Part shown: positions 46,753 to 57,529 of the stretch, one piece after another | Position numbering within the stretch: position 1 is the first letter of the stretch | Layout: each line of letters starts with the position of its first letter | From: Sphingobium sp. Cam5-1 | GTDB lineage: Bacteria; Pseudomonadota; Alphaproteobacteria; Sphingomonadales; Sphingomonadaceae | DNA length: 64,000 bases | Direction: 5' to 3' | NCBI RefSeq assembly: GCF_015693305.1 | Contig: NZ_CP065138.1 | Location: 558,001 to 622,000, forward strand | The notes under the pieces: generated by a model | What the model saw: the letters and a program-made list of their open reading frames with translations, nothing else | The model's database searches: none | Told to the model about the DNA's origin: nothing | Program-made: the position numbers and the translations under genes

Positions 46753-48720
46753 ATGACCGTATCCGAAAAGTCGCTCGCCAGCGCCATCCGGGCGCTTTCC
46801 ATGGACGCAGTGCAGGCGGCGAACAGCGGCCATCCGGGCATGCCGATGGGCATGGCGGACGTCGCGACGGTATTGTTCAAGGACTATATCAAGTTCGATC
46901 CGACCCAGCCCAAATGGGCCGACCGCGACCGTTTCGTGCTATCGGCGGGCCATGGGTCGATGCTGATTTATTCGCTGCTGCACCTCACCGGCTATGCCCG
47001 CCCGACGATGGAGGACATCCGCAATTTCCGTCAGCTGGGCAGCCCCTGCGCGGGGCACCCCGAGAATTTCGAGCTGGCGGGCGTCGAGGCGACCACCGGC
47101 CCGCTGGGTTCGGGCCTTGCCACTGCCGTCGGCATGGCGATTGCCGAGCGGCACCTGAATGCGCAGTTCGGCGACGATCTGGTCGATCACCGCACCTGGG
47201 TGATTGCGGGCGACGGCTGCCTGATGGAGGGCATCAACCATGAGGCGATCGGCCTTGCGGGCCATCTGAACCTTGGCCGCCTGATCGTGCTGTGGGACGA
47301 TAACAAGATCACCATCGACGGCGCGGTTGACCTGTCGAGCAGCGAGGACGTCCGCGCCCGCTATGCCGCGACCGGATGGCATGTCGTGTCGTGCGACGGC
47401 CATGACGTCGCCGATGTGCGCCGCGCGATCGATGAGGCGTTGGCCGATCCGCGCCCGTCGCTGGTCGCCTGCGCCACCAAGATCGGTTACGGCGCGCCCA
47501 ACAAGGCGGGAACGTCGGGCGTACATGGTTCGGCGCTGGGTGAAGCGGAAGTTGCTGCCGCTCGTGAGTTTTTGGGCTGGACGGCCGAGCCTTTTGTTAT
47601 CCCCGAGGATATTGCCGCCGAGTGGCGCCGGATCGGTTCGCAGGGCGCGGAAGTGCGCGCAGCCTGGGAAGGTCGTCTGTCCGGGAATAGCCAGAAGGCG
47701 GAATTCGAACGCCGGATGGCAGGCGAACTGCCCGCCGACTTCTCGCTCAACAGCTATATCGACACGTTGATCGCCAATCCGCAGAAGGTCGCGACGCGCC
47801 GGGCAAGCGAGCTGGCGCTGGGCGCGATCAATGACCTGCTGCCCGAAACGCTGGGTGGTTCGGCGGATTTGACCGGGTCGAACAACACCAAGACCAAGTC
47901 GACGGGGCCGCTGACGAAGGACGACTATTCCGGTCGCTATGTCTATTATGGCATTCGCGAATTCGGCATGGCCTGCGCGATGAACGGCATGGCGTTGCAT
48001 GGCGGCGTTATTCCCTATGGCGGCACTTTCCTTGTTTTCTCCGATTATATGCGTGGCGGCATCCGTCTGGCCGCGCTTCAGGAGCAGCGCGTCATCCATG
48101 TGCTGACCCATGACTCGATCGGTTTGGGCGAGGATGGCCCGACCCATCAGCCGATCGAACATGTCATGTCGCTGCGCATGATTCCGAACCTGGACGTTTA
48201 TCGTCCGGCGGACATTGTTGAGACGGCGGAATGTTGGGAATTGGCGCTGAAGGACCAAAATGGTCCTTCGGTGTTGGCGCTGACCCGCCAGAATCTGCCG
48301 CAACTGCGGACGGAAAAGAGCGAAAATCTGTCGGCGAAGGGCGCCTATCGCCTGCGCGCCGCGACGGGCAGCCGCAAGGTGGTGCTGATCGCGACCGGTT
48401 CCGAGGTTGAGATCGCCGTTGCGACCGCCGACCTGCTCGAAGCGCAAGGCATCGGCGCGGACGTGGTTTCGATGCCGAGCTGGGCGCATTTCGACGCGCA
48501 GCCGCAGGCGTATAAGGATGATCTCCTTCCGCACCATGTGCTGCGTTGCTCGATTGAGGCAGGGACGACCTTCGGCTGGGAACGCTATGTCGGCATCGCG
48601 GGCTTACGTTTTGGCATCGACACATTCGGTGCTTCGGCTCCGGCAGAAGCGCTTTACGACCATTTCGGCCTGACGGCCGCCAAGATCGCGCCGCAGGTTG
48701 CGGCCGCACTCGATCATTAA
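46753..48720 (+). CDS. tkt: Transketolase
   Basis: A 655-residue thiamine-diphosphate enzyme of the pentose phosphate pathway, moving two-carbon units. TPP-binding motif is in [13 protein letters not shown] with DDNKITIDG; the early block [14 protein letters not shown] and the later GEDGPTHQP are family signatures. ATG 46753 starts the cluster tkt-gap-pgk-fba. The divergent region to the coiled-coil gene (46578-46752) is the likely promoter. Confidence 0.96.
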   Translation: MTVSEKSLASAIRALSMDAVQAANSGHPGMPMGMADVATVLFKDYIKFDPTQPKWADRDRFVLSAGHGSMLIYSLLHLTGYARPTMEDIRNFRQLGSPCAGHPENFELAGVEATTGPLGSGLATAVGMAIAERHLNAQFGDDLVDHRTWVIAGDGCLMEGINHEAIGLAGHLNLGRLIVLWDDNKITIDGAVDLSSSEDVRARYAATGWHVVSCDGHDVADVRRAIDEALADPRPSLVACATKIGYGAPNKAGTSGVHGSALGEAEVAAAREFLGWTAEPFVIPEDIAAEWRRIGSQGAEVRAAWEGRLSGNSQKAEFERRMAGELPADFSLNSYIDTLIANPQKVATRRASELALGAINDLLPETLGGSADLTGSNNTKTKSTGPLTKDDYSGRYVYYGIREFGMACAMNGMALHGGVIPYGGTFLVFSDYMRGGIRLAALQEQRVIHVLTHDSIGLGEDGPTHQPIEHVMSLRMIPNLDVYRPADIVETAECWELALKDQNGPSVLALTRQNLPQLRTEKSENLSAKGAYRLRAATGSRKVVLIATGSEVEIAVATADLLEAQGIGADVVSMPSWAHFDAQPQAYKDDLLPHHVLRCSIEAGTTFGWERYVGIAGLRFGIDTFGASAPAEALYDHFGLTAAKIAPQVAAALDH

Positions 48721-48749
48721 GAACAACTACCAATCAGGAGGCTAGTGCA

Positions 48750-49760
48750 GTGGCAACGAAGGTAGCAATTAACGGTTTCGGACGTATCGGTCGGTTGGTG
48801 GCGCGCGCCATTTTGTCGCGCACCGACCATGATCTGGAACTGGTGAGCATCAACGACCTGGGCGATGCCAAGGCGAACGCCCTGCTGTTCAAGCGCGACA
48901 GCGTTCATGGCAACTGGGCTGGCGACGTCAGTGTCGATGGCGACGCGCTGATCATCAACGGCAAGCGCATTGCAGTGACCGCCGAGCGCGATCCCGCCAA
49001 GCTGCCGCACGCGGCGCAGGGCGTCGAAATCGCTCTGGAATGCACCGGCATCTTCGCGTCCAAGGAAAAGGCGAGCGCCCATCTGACCGCTGGCGCCAAG
49101 CGTGTCATCATTTCTGCCCCCGCGACCGGCGTCGACAAGACCATCGTGTTCGGCGTGAACCATGAGACGCTGGGTGCTGACGATATCGTCATTTCGAACG
49201 CCAGCTGCACCACCAACTGTTTGGCGCCGCTCGCTAAGGTCCTGCACGATGCGATCGGCATCGAAAAGGGCTTCATGACGACGATCCACAGCTACACCAA
49301 CGACCAGAACACGCTGGATCAGCTGCACAGCGACATGCGCCGCGCCCGCGCTGCTGCCCTGTCGATGATCCCGACCACCACGGGCGCCGCGCGCGCGGTG
49401 GGTGAGGTTCTGCCTGAGCTGAAGGGCAAGCTGGACGGTTCGTCGGTGCGCGTGCCGACCCCGAACGTCTCGGTCGTGGACCTGAAGTTCATCGCCAAGC
49501 GCAGCACCACCAAGGATGAAGTGAACGAGCTGCTGAAGGCTGCTTCGCAAGCGGGTCCGCTCAAGGGCGTGCTGGGTTATTCGGACGAGCCTTTGGTATC
49601 GATCGATTATAATGGCGATGCGCGCAGCTCGACCGTCGACAGCCTGGAAACCGCCGTCATCGACGGTAATCTGGTTCGCGTGCTCAGCTGGTACGACAAT
49701 GAATGGGGTTTTTCGAACCGCATGATCGATACGACCGGCGTGGTTGCGGGTCTGCTGTAA
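48750..49760 (+). CDS. gap: Glyceraldehyde-3-phosphate dehydrogenase (type I)
   Basis: A 336-residue NAD-dependent glycolytic enzyme. The catalytic cysteine is C153 in [12 protein letters not shown]. Residues [12 protein letters not shown] form the dinucleotide loop; the expected Asp after the second strand appears shifted (SINDLGDA), which leaves NAD preference likely. Start is GTG 48750 (CAGGAGG upstream). A clear terminator ends it. It lies 30 bases after tkt. Confidence 0.95.
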   Translation: MATKVAINGFGRIGRLVARAILSRTDHDLELVSINDLGDAKANALLFKRDSVHGNWAGDVSVDGDALIINGKRIAVTAERDPAKLPHAAQGVEIALECTGIFASKEKASAHLTAGAKRVIISAPATGVDKTIVFGVNHETLGADDIVISNASCTTNCLAPLAKVLHDAIGIEKGFMTTIHSYTNDQNTLDQLHSDMRRARAAALSMIPTTTGAARAVGEVLPELKGKLDGSSVRVPTPNVSVVDLKFIAKRSTTKDEVNELLKAASQAGPLKGVLGYSDEPLVSIDYNGDARSSTVDSLETAVIDGNLVRVLSWYDNEWGFSNRMIDTTGVVAGLL

Positions 49761-49768
49761 GAGAAATG

Positions 49769-49796
49769 GGGCGGGCCTTAAGAACCCGCCCTTTTT
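49769..49796 (+). terminator. Intrinsic terminator of gap
   Basis: A perfect 7-bp stem (49769-49775 with 49785-49791), a 9-base loop and five T. Directly after it begins a family C repeat. Confidence 0.8.
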
Positions 49797-49878
49797 CGTC
49801 ATCCCAGCGAACGCTGGGATCTCGTTTATCAAGTCCCTGCCTGGAGGCATGAGATCCCAGCGTTCGCTGGGATGACGG
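49797..49878. repeat. Palindromic REP-pair, family C
   Basis: CGTCATCCCAGCGAACGCTGGGATCTCG and GAGATCCCAGCGTTCGCTGGGATGACGG in inverted order, the tightest match of the five copies. It lies between gap and pgk and contains an ATG in frame with pgk that is not its start. Confidence 0.9.
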
Positions 49879-49901
49879 GCAGGGTGGCTGGGAGCATATT
49901 G

Positions 49902-51104
49902 GTGGCCAAGCCCTTCAAGACGCTGGACGATATGGGCGACATCCGCGGCAAGACCGTGCTGGTGCGCGAAGATTTGAACGTGCCGATGCAGGATGGATCG
50001 GTGAGCGACGACACGCGCTTGCGGGCGGCGATGCCGACGATTTTGGAGCTGGCGGATCGCGGTGCCAAGGTGCTGATTCTGGCGCATTTCGGACGACCCA
50101 AGGGGCAGAAGAACCCGGAATATTCGCTGTCGAAGATCACGCGTCCGTTGACCCAGGTGCTGGGGCGTGACGTTCAATTCATTCCCGATTGCTGCGGCGA
50201 AGCGGCTGTCGATGGCATCGCGGTGATGCGTCCGGGCGATATTTCCATCCTGGAAAATACCCGCTTCCATCCCGGTGAAGAGAAGAATGATCCGGCGCTG
50301 GTTGAGGCGATGGCGGCGATCGGCGATCTTTATGTGAACGACGCTTTCTCCGCCGCGCATCGCGCCCATGCCTCGACCGAGGGGCTGGCGCACAAGCTGC
50401 CTGCTTTTGCGGGCCGTTCGATGGAGAAGGAACTCGACGCGTTGCAGGCGGCGCTGGGCGAGCCGGTGAAGCCGGTTGCGGCGGTCGTCGGCGGGGCGAA
50501 GGTTTCGACCAAGCTCGATGTGCTGAACAACCTCGTCGCCAAGGTCGATCATCTGATCATCGGTGGTGGCATGGCCAACACCTTCCTTCACGCGCGCGGC
50601 GTCGATGTCGGCAAGTCGCTGTGCGAGAAGGATCTGGCGGAGACGGCCGAGGCGATCTTTGACAAGGCGGAGGCTGCGGGTTGCACCATTCACCTGCCCT
50701 ATGATGTGGTGGTGGCGAAGGAATTTGCCGCCAATCCGCCGTCGGTGCGGACATGCAATGTGCATGAAGTTGCTGCTGACGAGATGATCCTGGACGTGGG
50801 GCCTGCTGCTGTCGAGGCGCTGGGCGATGCGCTCAAGAACTGCCGGACTTTGGTGTGGAACGGGCCGCTCGGCGCGTTCGAGATCGCGCCGTTCGACAAG
50901 GCGACCGTGGCGCTTGCGAAGACGGCGGCGGCGCTGACCAAGGAAGGGCAGCTGACGTCCGTGGCGGGCGGCGGCGATACCGTGGCGGCACTCAACCATG
51001 CGGGCGTGGCGGGCGACTTTACGTTCGTGTCCACGGCAGGCGGCGCTTTCCTCGAATGGATGGAAGGCAAGGACCTGCCGGGCGTCAGCGCATTGATGGT
51101 GTGA
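49902..51104 (+). CDS. pgk: Phosphoglycerate kinase
   Basis: A 400-residue enzyme making ATP and 3-phosphoglycerate from 1,3-bisphosphoglycerate. [14 protein letters not shown] is the family start and the C-terminal nucleotide loop is [10 protein letters not shown] use GTG 49902 (GGGAG at 49890-49894) since the earlier ATG at 49872 lies in the repeat. The gene is glycolytic and runs with gap and fba. Sequence is uninterrupted. Confidence 0.95.
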   Translation: MAKPFKTLDDMGDIRGKTVLVREDLNVPMQDGSVSDDTRLRAAMPTILELADRGAKVLILAHFGRPKGQKNPEYSLSKITRPLTQVLGRDVQFIPDCCGEAAVDGIAVMRPGDISILENTRFHPGEEKNDPALVEAMAAIGDLYVNDAFSAAHRAHASTEGLAHKLPAFAGRSMEKELDALQAALGEPVKPVAAVVGGAKVSTKLDVLNNLVAKVDHLIIGGGMANTFLHARGVDVGKSLCEKDLAETAEAIFDKAEAAGCTIHLPYDVVVAKEFAANPPSVRTCNVHEVAADEMILDVGPAAVEALGDALKNCRTLVWNGPLGAFEIAPFDKATVALAKTAAALTKEGQLTSVAGGGDTVAALNHAGVAGDFTFVSTAGGAFLEWMEGKDLPGVSALMV

Positions 51105-51199
51105 ACTTCGAAGGTCGCTGTCCGAAAGGATGGCGGCCTTTTCCTTTTTCCGATGCCGCCGATGGGGCGGTGCAACCCTTGACGAGAAAGTATGTGCAG

Positions 51200-52096
51200 A
51201 TGCTGGATCAGGACATGATGAACAAGATTGCGGGCGGCAACGGCTTTATCGCCGCGCTCGACCAGAGCGGTGGATCGACGCCCAAGGCGCTCAAGGGCTA
51301 TGGCATCGAAGAGGGTGCTTGGAGCAATGATGAGGAGATGTTCGGCCTCATCCACGACATGCGCAGCCGCATCATCACCTCGCCCGCCTTTTCGGGTGAA
51401 AAGGTGATCGGTGCGATCCTGTTCGAACGGACGATGGACGGCGAGGCGGGCGGCAAGTCCGTGCCGCAGGCGCTGATCGAGCGTGGCGTCGTGCCTTTCA
51501 TCAAGATCGACAAGGGTCTGGAAGACGAGGCGAACGGCGTTCAGATGATGAAGCCGATGCCGGAACTGGACGTGCTGCTGAAGCGTGCAAAGTCGCTGGG
51601 CGTGTTCGGGACCAAGGAGCGTTCGGTTATCAATCTTGCCAACCGTGAGGGCATCGCCGCGATCGTCAAGCAGCAGTTCGAGGTTGGCGCGCAGGTTCTC
51701 GCCGCCGGCCTGATGCCGATGCTGGAGCCCGAGATCAACATCAAGAGCCCCGAACGCGCTGACGCTGACCAGATCCTGCTGGACGAGCTGCTCAAGGGCC
51801 TGGACGCGCTGCCCGAAGGGCAGAAGGTGATGCTGAAGCTTTCGCTGCCCGCCAAGGCTGGCCTCTTCGATCCGCTGGTCGATCATCCTAAGGTGCTGCG
51901 CGTCGTCGCGCTGTCGGGCGGTTTCTCGCGCGCCGAGGCTTGCGTCGAACTGGCGAAGAATCGCGGCATCATCGCCAGCTTCAGCCGCGCGCTGCTGAAC
52001 GACCTGCGCCACCAGATGAGCGAGGATGAGTTCAACGCTTCGCTGGGTCAGGCGATCGACGAAATCTACACCGCCTCGACCAAGAAGGCGGCGTGA
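51200..52096 (+). CDS. fba: Fructose-bisphosphate aldolase, class I
   Basis: A 298-residue Schiff-base aldolase that splits fructose-1,6-bisphosphate. LDQSGGSTPKALKGYGI and the catalytic lysine context VMLKLSLPAK are clear. Class I, not the metal type. ATG 51200 with GAGAAAG upstream; the frame opens earlier with TTG and GTG options. The gap from pgk is about 95 bases. A long stem follows its stop. Confidence 0.9.
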   Translation: MLDQDMMNKIAGGNGFIAALDQSGGSTPKALKGYGIEEGAWSNDEEMFGLIHDMRSRIITSPAFSGEKVIGAILFERTMDGEAGGKSVPQALIERGVVPFIKIDKGLEDEANGVQMMKPMPELDVLLKRAKSLGVFGTKERSVINLANREGIAAIVKQQFEVGAQVLAAGLMPMLEPEINIKSPERADADQILLDELLKGLDALPEGQKVMLKLSLPAKAGLFDPLVDHPKVLRVVALSGGFSRAEACVELAKNRGIIASFSRALLNDLRHQMSEDEFNASLGQAIDEIYTASTKKAA

Positions 52097-52102
52097 TGTG
52101 AG

Positions 52103-52140
52103 ATGAGGGCTGCTGGCGATATGCGCCGGGCAGCCCTCAT
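52103..52140. terminator. Shared hairpin between fba and the DUF72 gene
   Basis: A perfect 11-bp stem (52103-52113 with 52130-52140). No T-run is present. It sits between two converging genes. Confidence 0.55.
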
Positions 52141-52163
52141 TCGCCTGACGGGCTAAGGCTTCT

Positions 52164-52880
52164 TCATCCGACCATGTACTTGAGCGCCAAGGCGTCGTGG
52201 ATGGCGTCGGCATTGATGTCATTGTTGAAATAGGCCCAGACGGCGCGGCCCTGGCGAGCCTGATCGGTCATCCATCCAGCCCATTCGCGCAGATTATCTT
52301 CCGCATAGCGGCCCCAATATTTGCCTTGGCAGCCATGGAAGCGGACATAGGCGGCGCGGCCCGTCACCATCCGGGGGCTGGATGATCCGGCCATGTCATG
52401 GACGCACAAGCTTGCGCCATGTCGGTCTAGCAGGTCGTAGGTCGCGTCTTCATACCAGCTGCGGTGGCGGAACTCGAAGACGGGGACGATGTCGGCGGGT
52501 TGCAGCTTAAGGAAGCTTTCGAGCCGGTCGAGGTTGAAGGTGAGGCTGGGCGGCAATTGATAGAGGATGGGACCTAGCGTTGGGCCGAAATGGCGGAAGG
52601 ACGCCATCATCCGCTCCATCGGCTCTTCACAGTTGGTGAGCTTCAGAGCCTGGGTGAGATAACGGTTCGCCTTGACCGCATAGCAGAACCCGGGCGGGGC
52701 CTGGTCGCGCCAGCCATCGACCGTCTCCGGCTTGGGGAGGCGGTAGAAGCTGTTGTTGATCTCCACCGAGTCGAAATGGTCGGCGTAAAAGGCGAACCAG
52801 CGCTTCATCGCCAGTTTTTCCGGATAGAAGGAGCCGCGCCAGTGGAGGTAGTTCCATCCTGAGCAGCCGATCCTGATCAT
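52164..52880 (-). CDS. DUF72 family protein
   Basis: A 238-residue TIM-barrel-like protein, uncharacterised family once called YecE-like. Family signs are IRIGCSGWNYLHWRGSFYP at the start, FDSVEINNSFYRLP, and VPVFEFRHRSWY, and AYFNNDINADA at the end. ATG 52880 is the start, longer frame is not supported. Function unknown. It converges on fba and diverges from thiE. Confidence 0.9.
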   Translation of the reverse strand: MIRIGCSGWNYLHWRGSFYPEKLAMKRWFAFYADHFDSVEINNSFYRLPKPETVDGWRDQAPPGFCYAVKANRYLTQALKLTNCEEPMERMMASFRHFGPTLGPILYQLPPSLTFNLDRLESFLKLQPADIVPVFEFRHRSWYEDATYDLLDRHGASLCVHDMAGSSSPRMVTGRAAYVRFHGCQGKYWGRYAEDNLREWAGWMTDQARQGRAVWAYFNNDINADAIHDALALKYMVG

Positions 52881-52954
52881 GACAGGACAAGCCGCCGGGC
52901 CTGGACACAGTTCCATTCTTTTCCTTGGATGCCGAAACGCGCTAAGGGCTGCGC

Positions 52955-53671
52955 ATGACCGACTTTACTGACGAAGAGCTGGCGCTCGATCCGCATTTTG
53001 CCGACCAGTTCGATAAGAGCTTCCGCCCGGCCTGCCAGCTTTACCTCATATCGCCGCCCGCGATCGACGAGGGTTTCGTGGCGCAGCTGGCCGAGGCTTT
53101 GGATGGCGGCAAGGTTGCGGCGTTTCAGTTGCGGCTGAAGGGCATGGACGAAGAGGCGATCGCTCGCGCGGCCGAGCCGTTGCAAAAGCTATGCGCGGAA
53201 CGGGAGGTCGCCTTCATTGTCAACGACAGCATAGCGCTGGCCAAGCGGCTGGGCGCGGATGGCGTGCATTTGGGGCAGGGGGACGGCGACCCGCGAGAGG
53301 CGCGCAAGATATTGGGGCCAAAGGTGCAGATCGGCGTGACCTGCCATGACAGCCGCCACCTTGCGATGGAAGCGGGCGAGGCCGGGGCGGACTATGTCGC
53401 GTTCGGCGCCTTCTATCCCACGACGACCAAGGAAACGCATCATCGGCCGGAGCCGTCGATCCTTGGCTGGTGGACGACCCTGTTCGAGCTGCCCTGCGTG
53501 GCGATCGGGGGGATTACGGCGGATAATGCCGCGCCGCTGGTCGAGGCGGGCGCGGACTTTCTGGCGGTGAGCAGCGCGGTGTGGGCGCATCCGGATGGGC
53601 CGCGCGCGGGTGTTGCGGCATTTTCGGCTGTTCTGCCCGGGGCCTTGAAGGGATCGCCCGAGGGGCATTGA
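52955..53671 (+). CDS. thiE: Thiamine phosphate synthase
   Basis: A 238-residue TIM barrel that joins the pyrimidine and thiazole parts of thiamine. [25 protein letters not shown] is the core, with [29 protein letters not shown] and [13 protein letters not shown]. It has an extra 25-residue N-terminus compared with E. coli, acidic and probably flexible. No TPP riboswitch could be recognised upstream. It is not with other thi genes. Confidence 0.92.
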   Translation: MTDFTDEELALDPHFADQFDKSFRPACQLYLISPPAIDEGFVAQLAEALDGGKVAAFQLRLKGMDEEAIARAAEPLQKLCAEREVAFIVNDSIALAKRLGADGVHLGQGDGDPREARKILGPKVQIGVTCHDSRHLAMEAGEAGADYVAFGAFYPTTTKETHHRPEPSILGWWTTLFELPCVAIGGITADNAAPLVEAGADFLAVSSAVWAHPDGPRAGVAAFSAVLPGALKGSPEGH

Positions 53672-53735
53672 TCGAGGGAGGCAGCTTTCCTGGCATTTGC
53701 GCGTTTCTCTCCCCAAACATAGGGAGAGTATCGCC

Positions 53736-54833
53736 TTGAAGACATATCTGCTCGCGCTCACGCTGCTCTGCACGGCTTGCAAGGTTGCCGTCACCGACGC
53801 CAATGAAAGCGGGACAGCAGCTCCCGGAGATCAGAAGGAGGGAGCGCAGGGTGCGGCGGTTAAGCCGGTTGGCGATCCTTATGCCTTTTCCATAGTCCCC
53901 GAGCCGGGCGGTGCGCCTGCTCGCGCGGATTTGATCTTGCAGGCACAGGTGGCGCTTGATCGGGCGGGTTTTTCTCCCGGCGTGCTGGATGGGAAGGAGG
54001 GGATGTCCTTCACCGCCGCACTAAAGGGTTTTCAGGAGGCGAAGGGCTTACCGGAAACCGGCAAATATGATGAAGCGACTGCGAAGGCGTTGCTGGGGGA
54101 CAAGCCGCCGGCCGCTACTTGGCTGGTGACGATCCCTGAGGGCTTTGCGCGTGGTCCGTTCACCGCGATTCCCAAGGAATATGCCGATCAGGCGAAGCTG
54201 CCTGCGCTGGGCTATCGCAATTTGATCGAGAAGCTGGCCGAGCGGTTCCATACAAAGCCCGAAGTGCTGGTGGCGTTGAATGCGCCCAACACGAAGCTGG
54301 GGCCGGGGGCTACGGTGCGGGTGCCAGCCGTGGGCAATCAGCCGGTCGCGCAGATCGAGGGCGATGAACGCGGCTGGGGCAATACGCTCGCCAGCCTGGC
54401 GGTGGCGAAGGATCAGCCGCAGGCCGATTATATCGTGGTCGACAAGTCCGACGGCGTGCTGCGCGTTTTTGACAAGGCCAACAAGCTGATCGCGCAATTC
54501 CCGGCGACCATGGGATCGGAACATGATCCCTTGCCGCTCGGCACTTGGGAGATCAAGGGGATCAGCCGGAATCCCGATTTTCATTATAATCCTGACCTGT
54601 TCTGGGATGCCGATGCGAAGGACGAGAAGGCGGTGTTGAAGCCGGGGCCGAATGGTCCGGTGGGCGTTGTTTGGATTGATCTGTCCAAGCAGCATTATGG
54701 CATTCACGGCACCCCCGAACCGCAGACCATCGGGCGTACTGAAAGCCATGGCTGCATTCGCCTGACCAACTGGGATGCGGCGCGGCTGGCGCAGATGGTG
54801 AAGAGCGGGGTGAAGGCGGTATTTCAGGCATGA
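53736..54833 (+). CDS. L,D-transpeptidase with peptidoglycan-binding domain
   Basis: A 365-residue exported enzyme. Signal-lipobox LLALTLLCTACK marks a lipoprotein. A peptidoglycan-binding domain (about 66-130, VALDRAGFSPGVLDGKEG) comes first, then a linker with LysM-like region and the YkuD catalytic domain with SHGCIRL (catalytic Cys 340). It forms 3-3 cross-links or attaches proteins to the wall. The TTG 53736 start has GGGAGAG upstream. It overlaps the M23 gene by 4 bases. Confidence 0.86.
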   Translation: MKTYLLALTLLCTACKVAVTDANESGTAAPGDQKEGAQGAAVKPVGDPYAFSIVPEPGGAPARADLILQAQVALDRAGFSPGVLDGKEGMSFTAALKGFQEAKGLPETGKYDEATAKALLGDKPPAATWLVTIPEGFARGPFTAIPKEYADQAKLPALGYRNLIEKLAERFHTKPEVLVALNAPNTKLGPGATVRVPAVGNQPVAQIEGDERGWGNTLASLAVAKDQPQADYIVVDKSDGVLRVFDKANKLIAQFPATMGSEHDPLPLGTWEIKGISRNPDFHYNPDLFWDADAKDEKAVLKPGPNGPVGVVWIDLSKQHYGIHGTPEPQTIGRTESHGCIRLTNWDAARLAQMVKSGVKAVFQA

Positions 54834-55414
54834 GGAGGCCGGGGCGGCGAGGATGGGTGGGCATCATAGTTGCCGTCCTGCTGCTGCTCCTGTTTCTGAA
54901 GATGTGCGTGCGGATTGTTCCGGGTGGCCCGGAAAGGACGGCTTCGCCGCCTCAGCATCCGGCAGCGGCAGAGGCTGGGCCACTGTCGATCCCGGTTGAG
55001 GGTGTGCCGCCGACGGCGTTAACCGACACTTTCACGCAGGCGAGGGCAGGCGGCGCGCGGCCGCATGATGCGATCGACATTATGGCGGCGCGGGGCCGGG
55101 CCGTGCTCGCGGCTGCGGATGGGCGTATCGAGAAGCTGTTCACAAGTGAGGATGGTGGGCTGACCATTTATCAGCGGTCGGGCGACGGACGCCGCATCTA
55201 TTATTATGCGCATCTGGATGCCTATGCCCCCGGACTGGCGGAGGGGCAGATGGTGAAGCGGGGGCAGAAGATCGCCATGGTCGGCAGTAGCGGCAATGCC
55301 GATCCGTCAGCGCCGCACCTGCATTTTGCCGTGAATGAGATCAGGCCGGGCGAGCCATGGCACAGGGGCCGGGCGATCAATCCCTACCCCTTGCTGGCGC
55401 GGCCGATCCGATGA
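54830..55414 (+). CDS. M23 family metallopeptidase
   Basis: A 194-residue membrane-anchored peptidase. One N-terminal helix (VGIIVAVLLLLLFLKMC) and then a LytM domain with metal ligands in RPHDAIDI (HxxxD) and APHLHFAVN (HxH). These sites are intact, so it is likely an active endopeptidase of peptidoglycan, not a degenerate EnvC type. It is coupled to the transpeptidase gene (ATGA), a pair for wall remodelling. Confidence 0.88.
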   Translation: MRRPGRRGWVGIIVAVLLLLLFLKMCVRIVPGGPERTASPPQHPAAAEAGPLSIPVEGVPPTALTDTFTQARAGGARPHDAIDIMAARGRAVLAAADGRIEKLFTSEDGGLTIYQRSGDGRRIYYYAHLDAYAPGLAEGQMVKRGQKIAMVGSSGNADPSAPHLHFAVNEIRPGEPWHRGRAINPYPLLARPIR

Positions 55415-55511
55415 GCCTACTTGCCCTTCGCGGCGGCACGATGTAGAGGCGCGCCCAGCCTTTTAAACAGGTCGGCTCTTTCACCTTCAGACATATAGGC
55501 AGGCTCTTCCC

Positions 55512-56075
55512 ATGAAGATCAGCGGCGTCGAGATTCGTCCCGGCAACAATATCGAATATGACGGAAGCCTGTGGCGTGCCGTCAAGATCCAGCACACGCA
55601 GCCCGGCAAGGGTGGCGCCTATATGCAGGTGGAACTCAAAAACCTGATCGACGGGCGCAAGAATAACGTGCGCTTCCGCTCCGCCGAGACGGTGGAGCGC
55701 ATCCGGCTCGACACCAAGGATTTCCAGTATCTTTATGCCGAGGGCGACATGCTCGTCTTCATGGATACGGAAACCTATGAGCAGATCAACCTGCCGCAGG
55801 ATCTGGTGGGCGAGGCTTCGGCTTTCCTGCAGGATGGCATGATGGTCATGTTGGAAATGTATGAAGAACGGCCGATTTCCGTGCAGCTGCCCGAAACGGT
55901 CGAAGCGACCGTGGTGGAGGCCGACGCCGTGGTGAAGGGGCAGACGGCTTCGGCGAGCTACAAGCCTGCGATCCTCGACAATGGCGTGCGCGTCATGGTG
56001 CCGCCGCATATCGTCACCGGCACGCGCATCATCGTTGATGTGTATGAGCGGGAATATGTGAAGCGGGCGGATTGA
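55512..56075 (+). CDS. efp: Elongation factor P
   Basis: A 187-residue tRNA-shaped factor that rescues ribosomes stalled at polyproline. [13 protein letters not shown] holds the loop; the tip is PGKGGAY with Lys as the modification site. The three beta domains and [13 protein letters not shown] near the end are complete. No EpmA/EpmB or EarP gene is in the window. Confidence 0.94.
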   Translation: MKISGVEIRPGNNIEYDGSLWRAVKIQHTQPGKGGAYMQVELKNLIDGRKNNVRFRSAETVERIRLDTKDFQYLYAEGDMLVFMDTETYEQINLPQDLVGEASAFLQDGMMVMLEMYEERPISVQLPETVEATVVEADAVVKGQTASASYKPAILDNGVRVMVPPHIVTGTRIIVDVYEREYVKRAD

Positions 56076-56088
56076 ACTGCTAATTATT

Positions 56089-56202
56089 CCCTCTCTCCTT
56101 CAGGGGAGAGGGTGCCGAGCGCAGCGAAGGCGGGAGAGGGGCCGCAGCTGAGCATATGTTGTTCCCCTCTCCCCGACCCTCTCCCCTGAAGGGGAGAGGG
56201 GG
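56089..56202. repeat. Palindromic repeat, family E, between efp and the suhB-type gene
   Basis: Same family as the copy in the E2 gene: left CCCTCTCTCCTTCAGGGGAGAGGG, right CCCCTCTCCCCGACCCTCTCCCCTGAAGGGGAGAGGG. Its final GGAG is at the right spacing to serve as SD for the following gene. Confidence 0.88.
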
Positions 56203-56212
56203 AGTATTGTTT

Positions 56213-57028
56213 ATGGTATCCCATTCCGGCCTTCTCACCGTCATGGAACGTGCCGCGCGCAAGGCTGGCGCGAAGCTGCGTCGTGACTTTGGCGAAGTCG
56301 AGCATCTGCAAGTGTCGCGCAAGGGACCGGCGGACTTTGTGTCCAAGGCCGATCAGCAAGCCGAGCGCACTTTGGTCGAAGAGCTGCAAAAAGCACGGCC
56401 GGACTGGGGCTTTCTGCTGGAAGAAGGCGGGGTGATCGAGGGTGATCCCAACAAGCCGCGATGGATCATCGATCCGCTCGACGGCACCAGCAACTTCCTC
56501 CACGGCATCCCGCACTTCGCGATCTCCATCGCTGTCGAAGAGCCGCTTTATGGCGGCAACAAGCGGGAAGTGACGACCGGCCTTATCTACCAGCCGGTGA
56601 CTGACGAAAGCTATTGGGCGGAAAAGAGCCGGGGCGCGTGGCGGCATGACCAGCGTTTGCGGGTGTCGGCACGCCGCGACCTGGGCGACTGCCTGATCGC
56701 GACCGGCATTCCTTTCATGGGCCATGGCGACATGGCGCAGTGGACTCGCATCTTCGGCGCGGTCGCGCCTTCCGTCGCGGGAATTCGTCGCTTCGGTGCG
56801 GCTTCGCTTGATTTGGCGCATGTGGCGTCCGGCCGTTATGATGGCTTCTGGGAAAGCGGCCTTCAACCCTGGGACGTCGCGGCTGGATTGCTGCTGGTGC
56901 GTGAGGCGGGCGGGTTCGCCACCGATTTCAGGGGCGGCGATCAGCCGATCGAGCGCCGCGAAGTGATCGCGGGCAATGATGCCATCCACAGCAAATTGCA
57001 CAAGCTTGTGGCTGGTGCGCTACGCTGA
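56213..57028 (+). CDS. suhB: Inositol-1-monophosphatase family protein (SuhB-like)
   Basis: A 271-residue Mg2+ phosphatase. The metal motif is WIIDPLDGTSNFLHG, with upstream EE in FLLEEGG and downstream WDVAAGLLLVREAGG. It may hydrolyse inositol-1-phosphate or have the transcription role known from E. coli SuhB, unresolved. ATG 56213 is used; GGAG at 56201-56204 lies at the edge of the family E repeat. It is followed by the complex I genes. Confidence 0.88.
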   Translation: MVSHSGLLTVMERAARKAGAKLRRDFGEVEHLQVSRKGPADFVSKADQQAERTLVEELQKARPDWGFLLEEGGVIEGDPNKPRWIIDPLDGTSNFLHGIPHFAISIAVEEPLYGGNKREVTTGLIYQPVTDESYWAEKSRGAWRHDQRLRVSARRDLGDCLIATGIPFMGHGDMAQWTRIFGAVAPSVAGIRRFGAASLDLAHVASGRYDGFWESGLQPWDVAAGLLLVREAGGFATDFRGGDQPIERREVIAGNDAIHSKLHKLVAGALR

Positions 57029-57154
57029 GGCAGTCATTTGTTTCTGCGTACAAGAAGCAGACTGTTGCGAATCATTCTCACGCCTCGGGGCCTTGCTTCG
57101 CTTATGCGGCAGGCCTAAAGCGCGCCCATAGTCATTTTCGCCCAGGGGATTCCG

Positions 57155-57529
57155 TTGGTCGATCTAGCCCAATATCTGCCGATCCTTATCTTTCTCGGGA
57201 TCGCATTGCTGCTTTCCGGGGCATTCGTGTTCCTGCCGATGCTTGTCGGCCGCCTGACCGGCGCGCATCAGCCTGACCCGGCGAAGCTGTCGGAATATGA
57301 GTGCGGTTTTCCAGCGTTCGAAGAACCGCGCAGTCAGTTCGACGTGCGCTTTTACCTGGTCGCGATCCTCTTCATCATCTTCGATCTGGAAGCCGCCTTC
57401 CTCTATCCCTGGGCGGTCAGCCTGGATCAGATCGGATGGGCCGGATGGGCGACGATGATGATCTTTATAGCGGAGCTGGTGCTGGGCCTCGTTTATGCGT
57501 GGAAGAAGGGAGCCCTAGATTGGGAGTAG
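57155..57529 (+). CDS. nuoA: NADH-quinone oxidoreductase subunit A
   Basis: A 124-residue, three-helix complex I subunit in the membrane arm. The helices and the loop [22 protein letters not shown] with the conserved Cys are typical. TTG at 57155 is the likely start. It opens the nuo run, 126 bases after the suhB-type gene. Its stop lies 10 bases inside nuoB. Confidence 0.92.
   Translation: MVDLAQYLPILIFLGIALLLSGAFVFLPMLVGRLTGAHQPDPAKLSEYECGFPAFEEPRSQFDVRFYLVAILFIIFDLEAAFLYPWAVSLDQIGWAGWATMMIFIAELVLGLVYAWKKGALDWE

Noticed and set aside
48717..50999. A 760-codon minus-strand frame opposite gap and pgk.
   Set aside because: It covers the catalytic parts of gap and pgk and passes through a palindromic repeat and terminator, so it is a shadow.
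52881..52954. A TPP riboswitch before thiE.
   Set aside because: The gap is only 74 bases and lacks the conserved CUGAGA and ACYUGA blocks.
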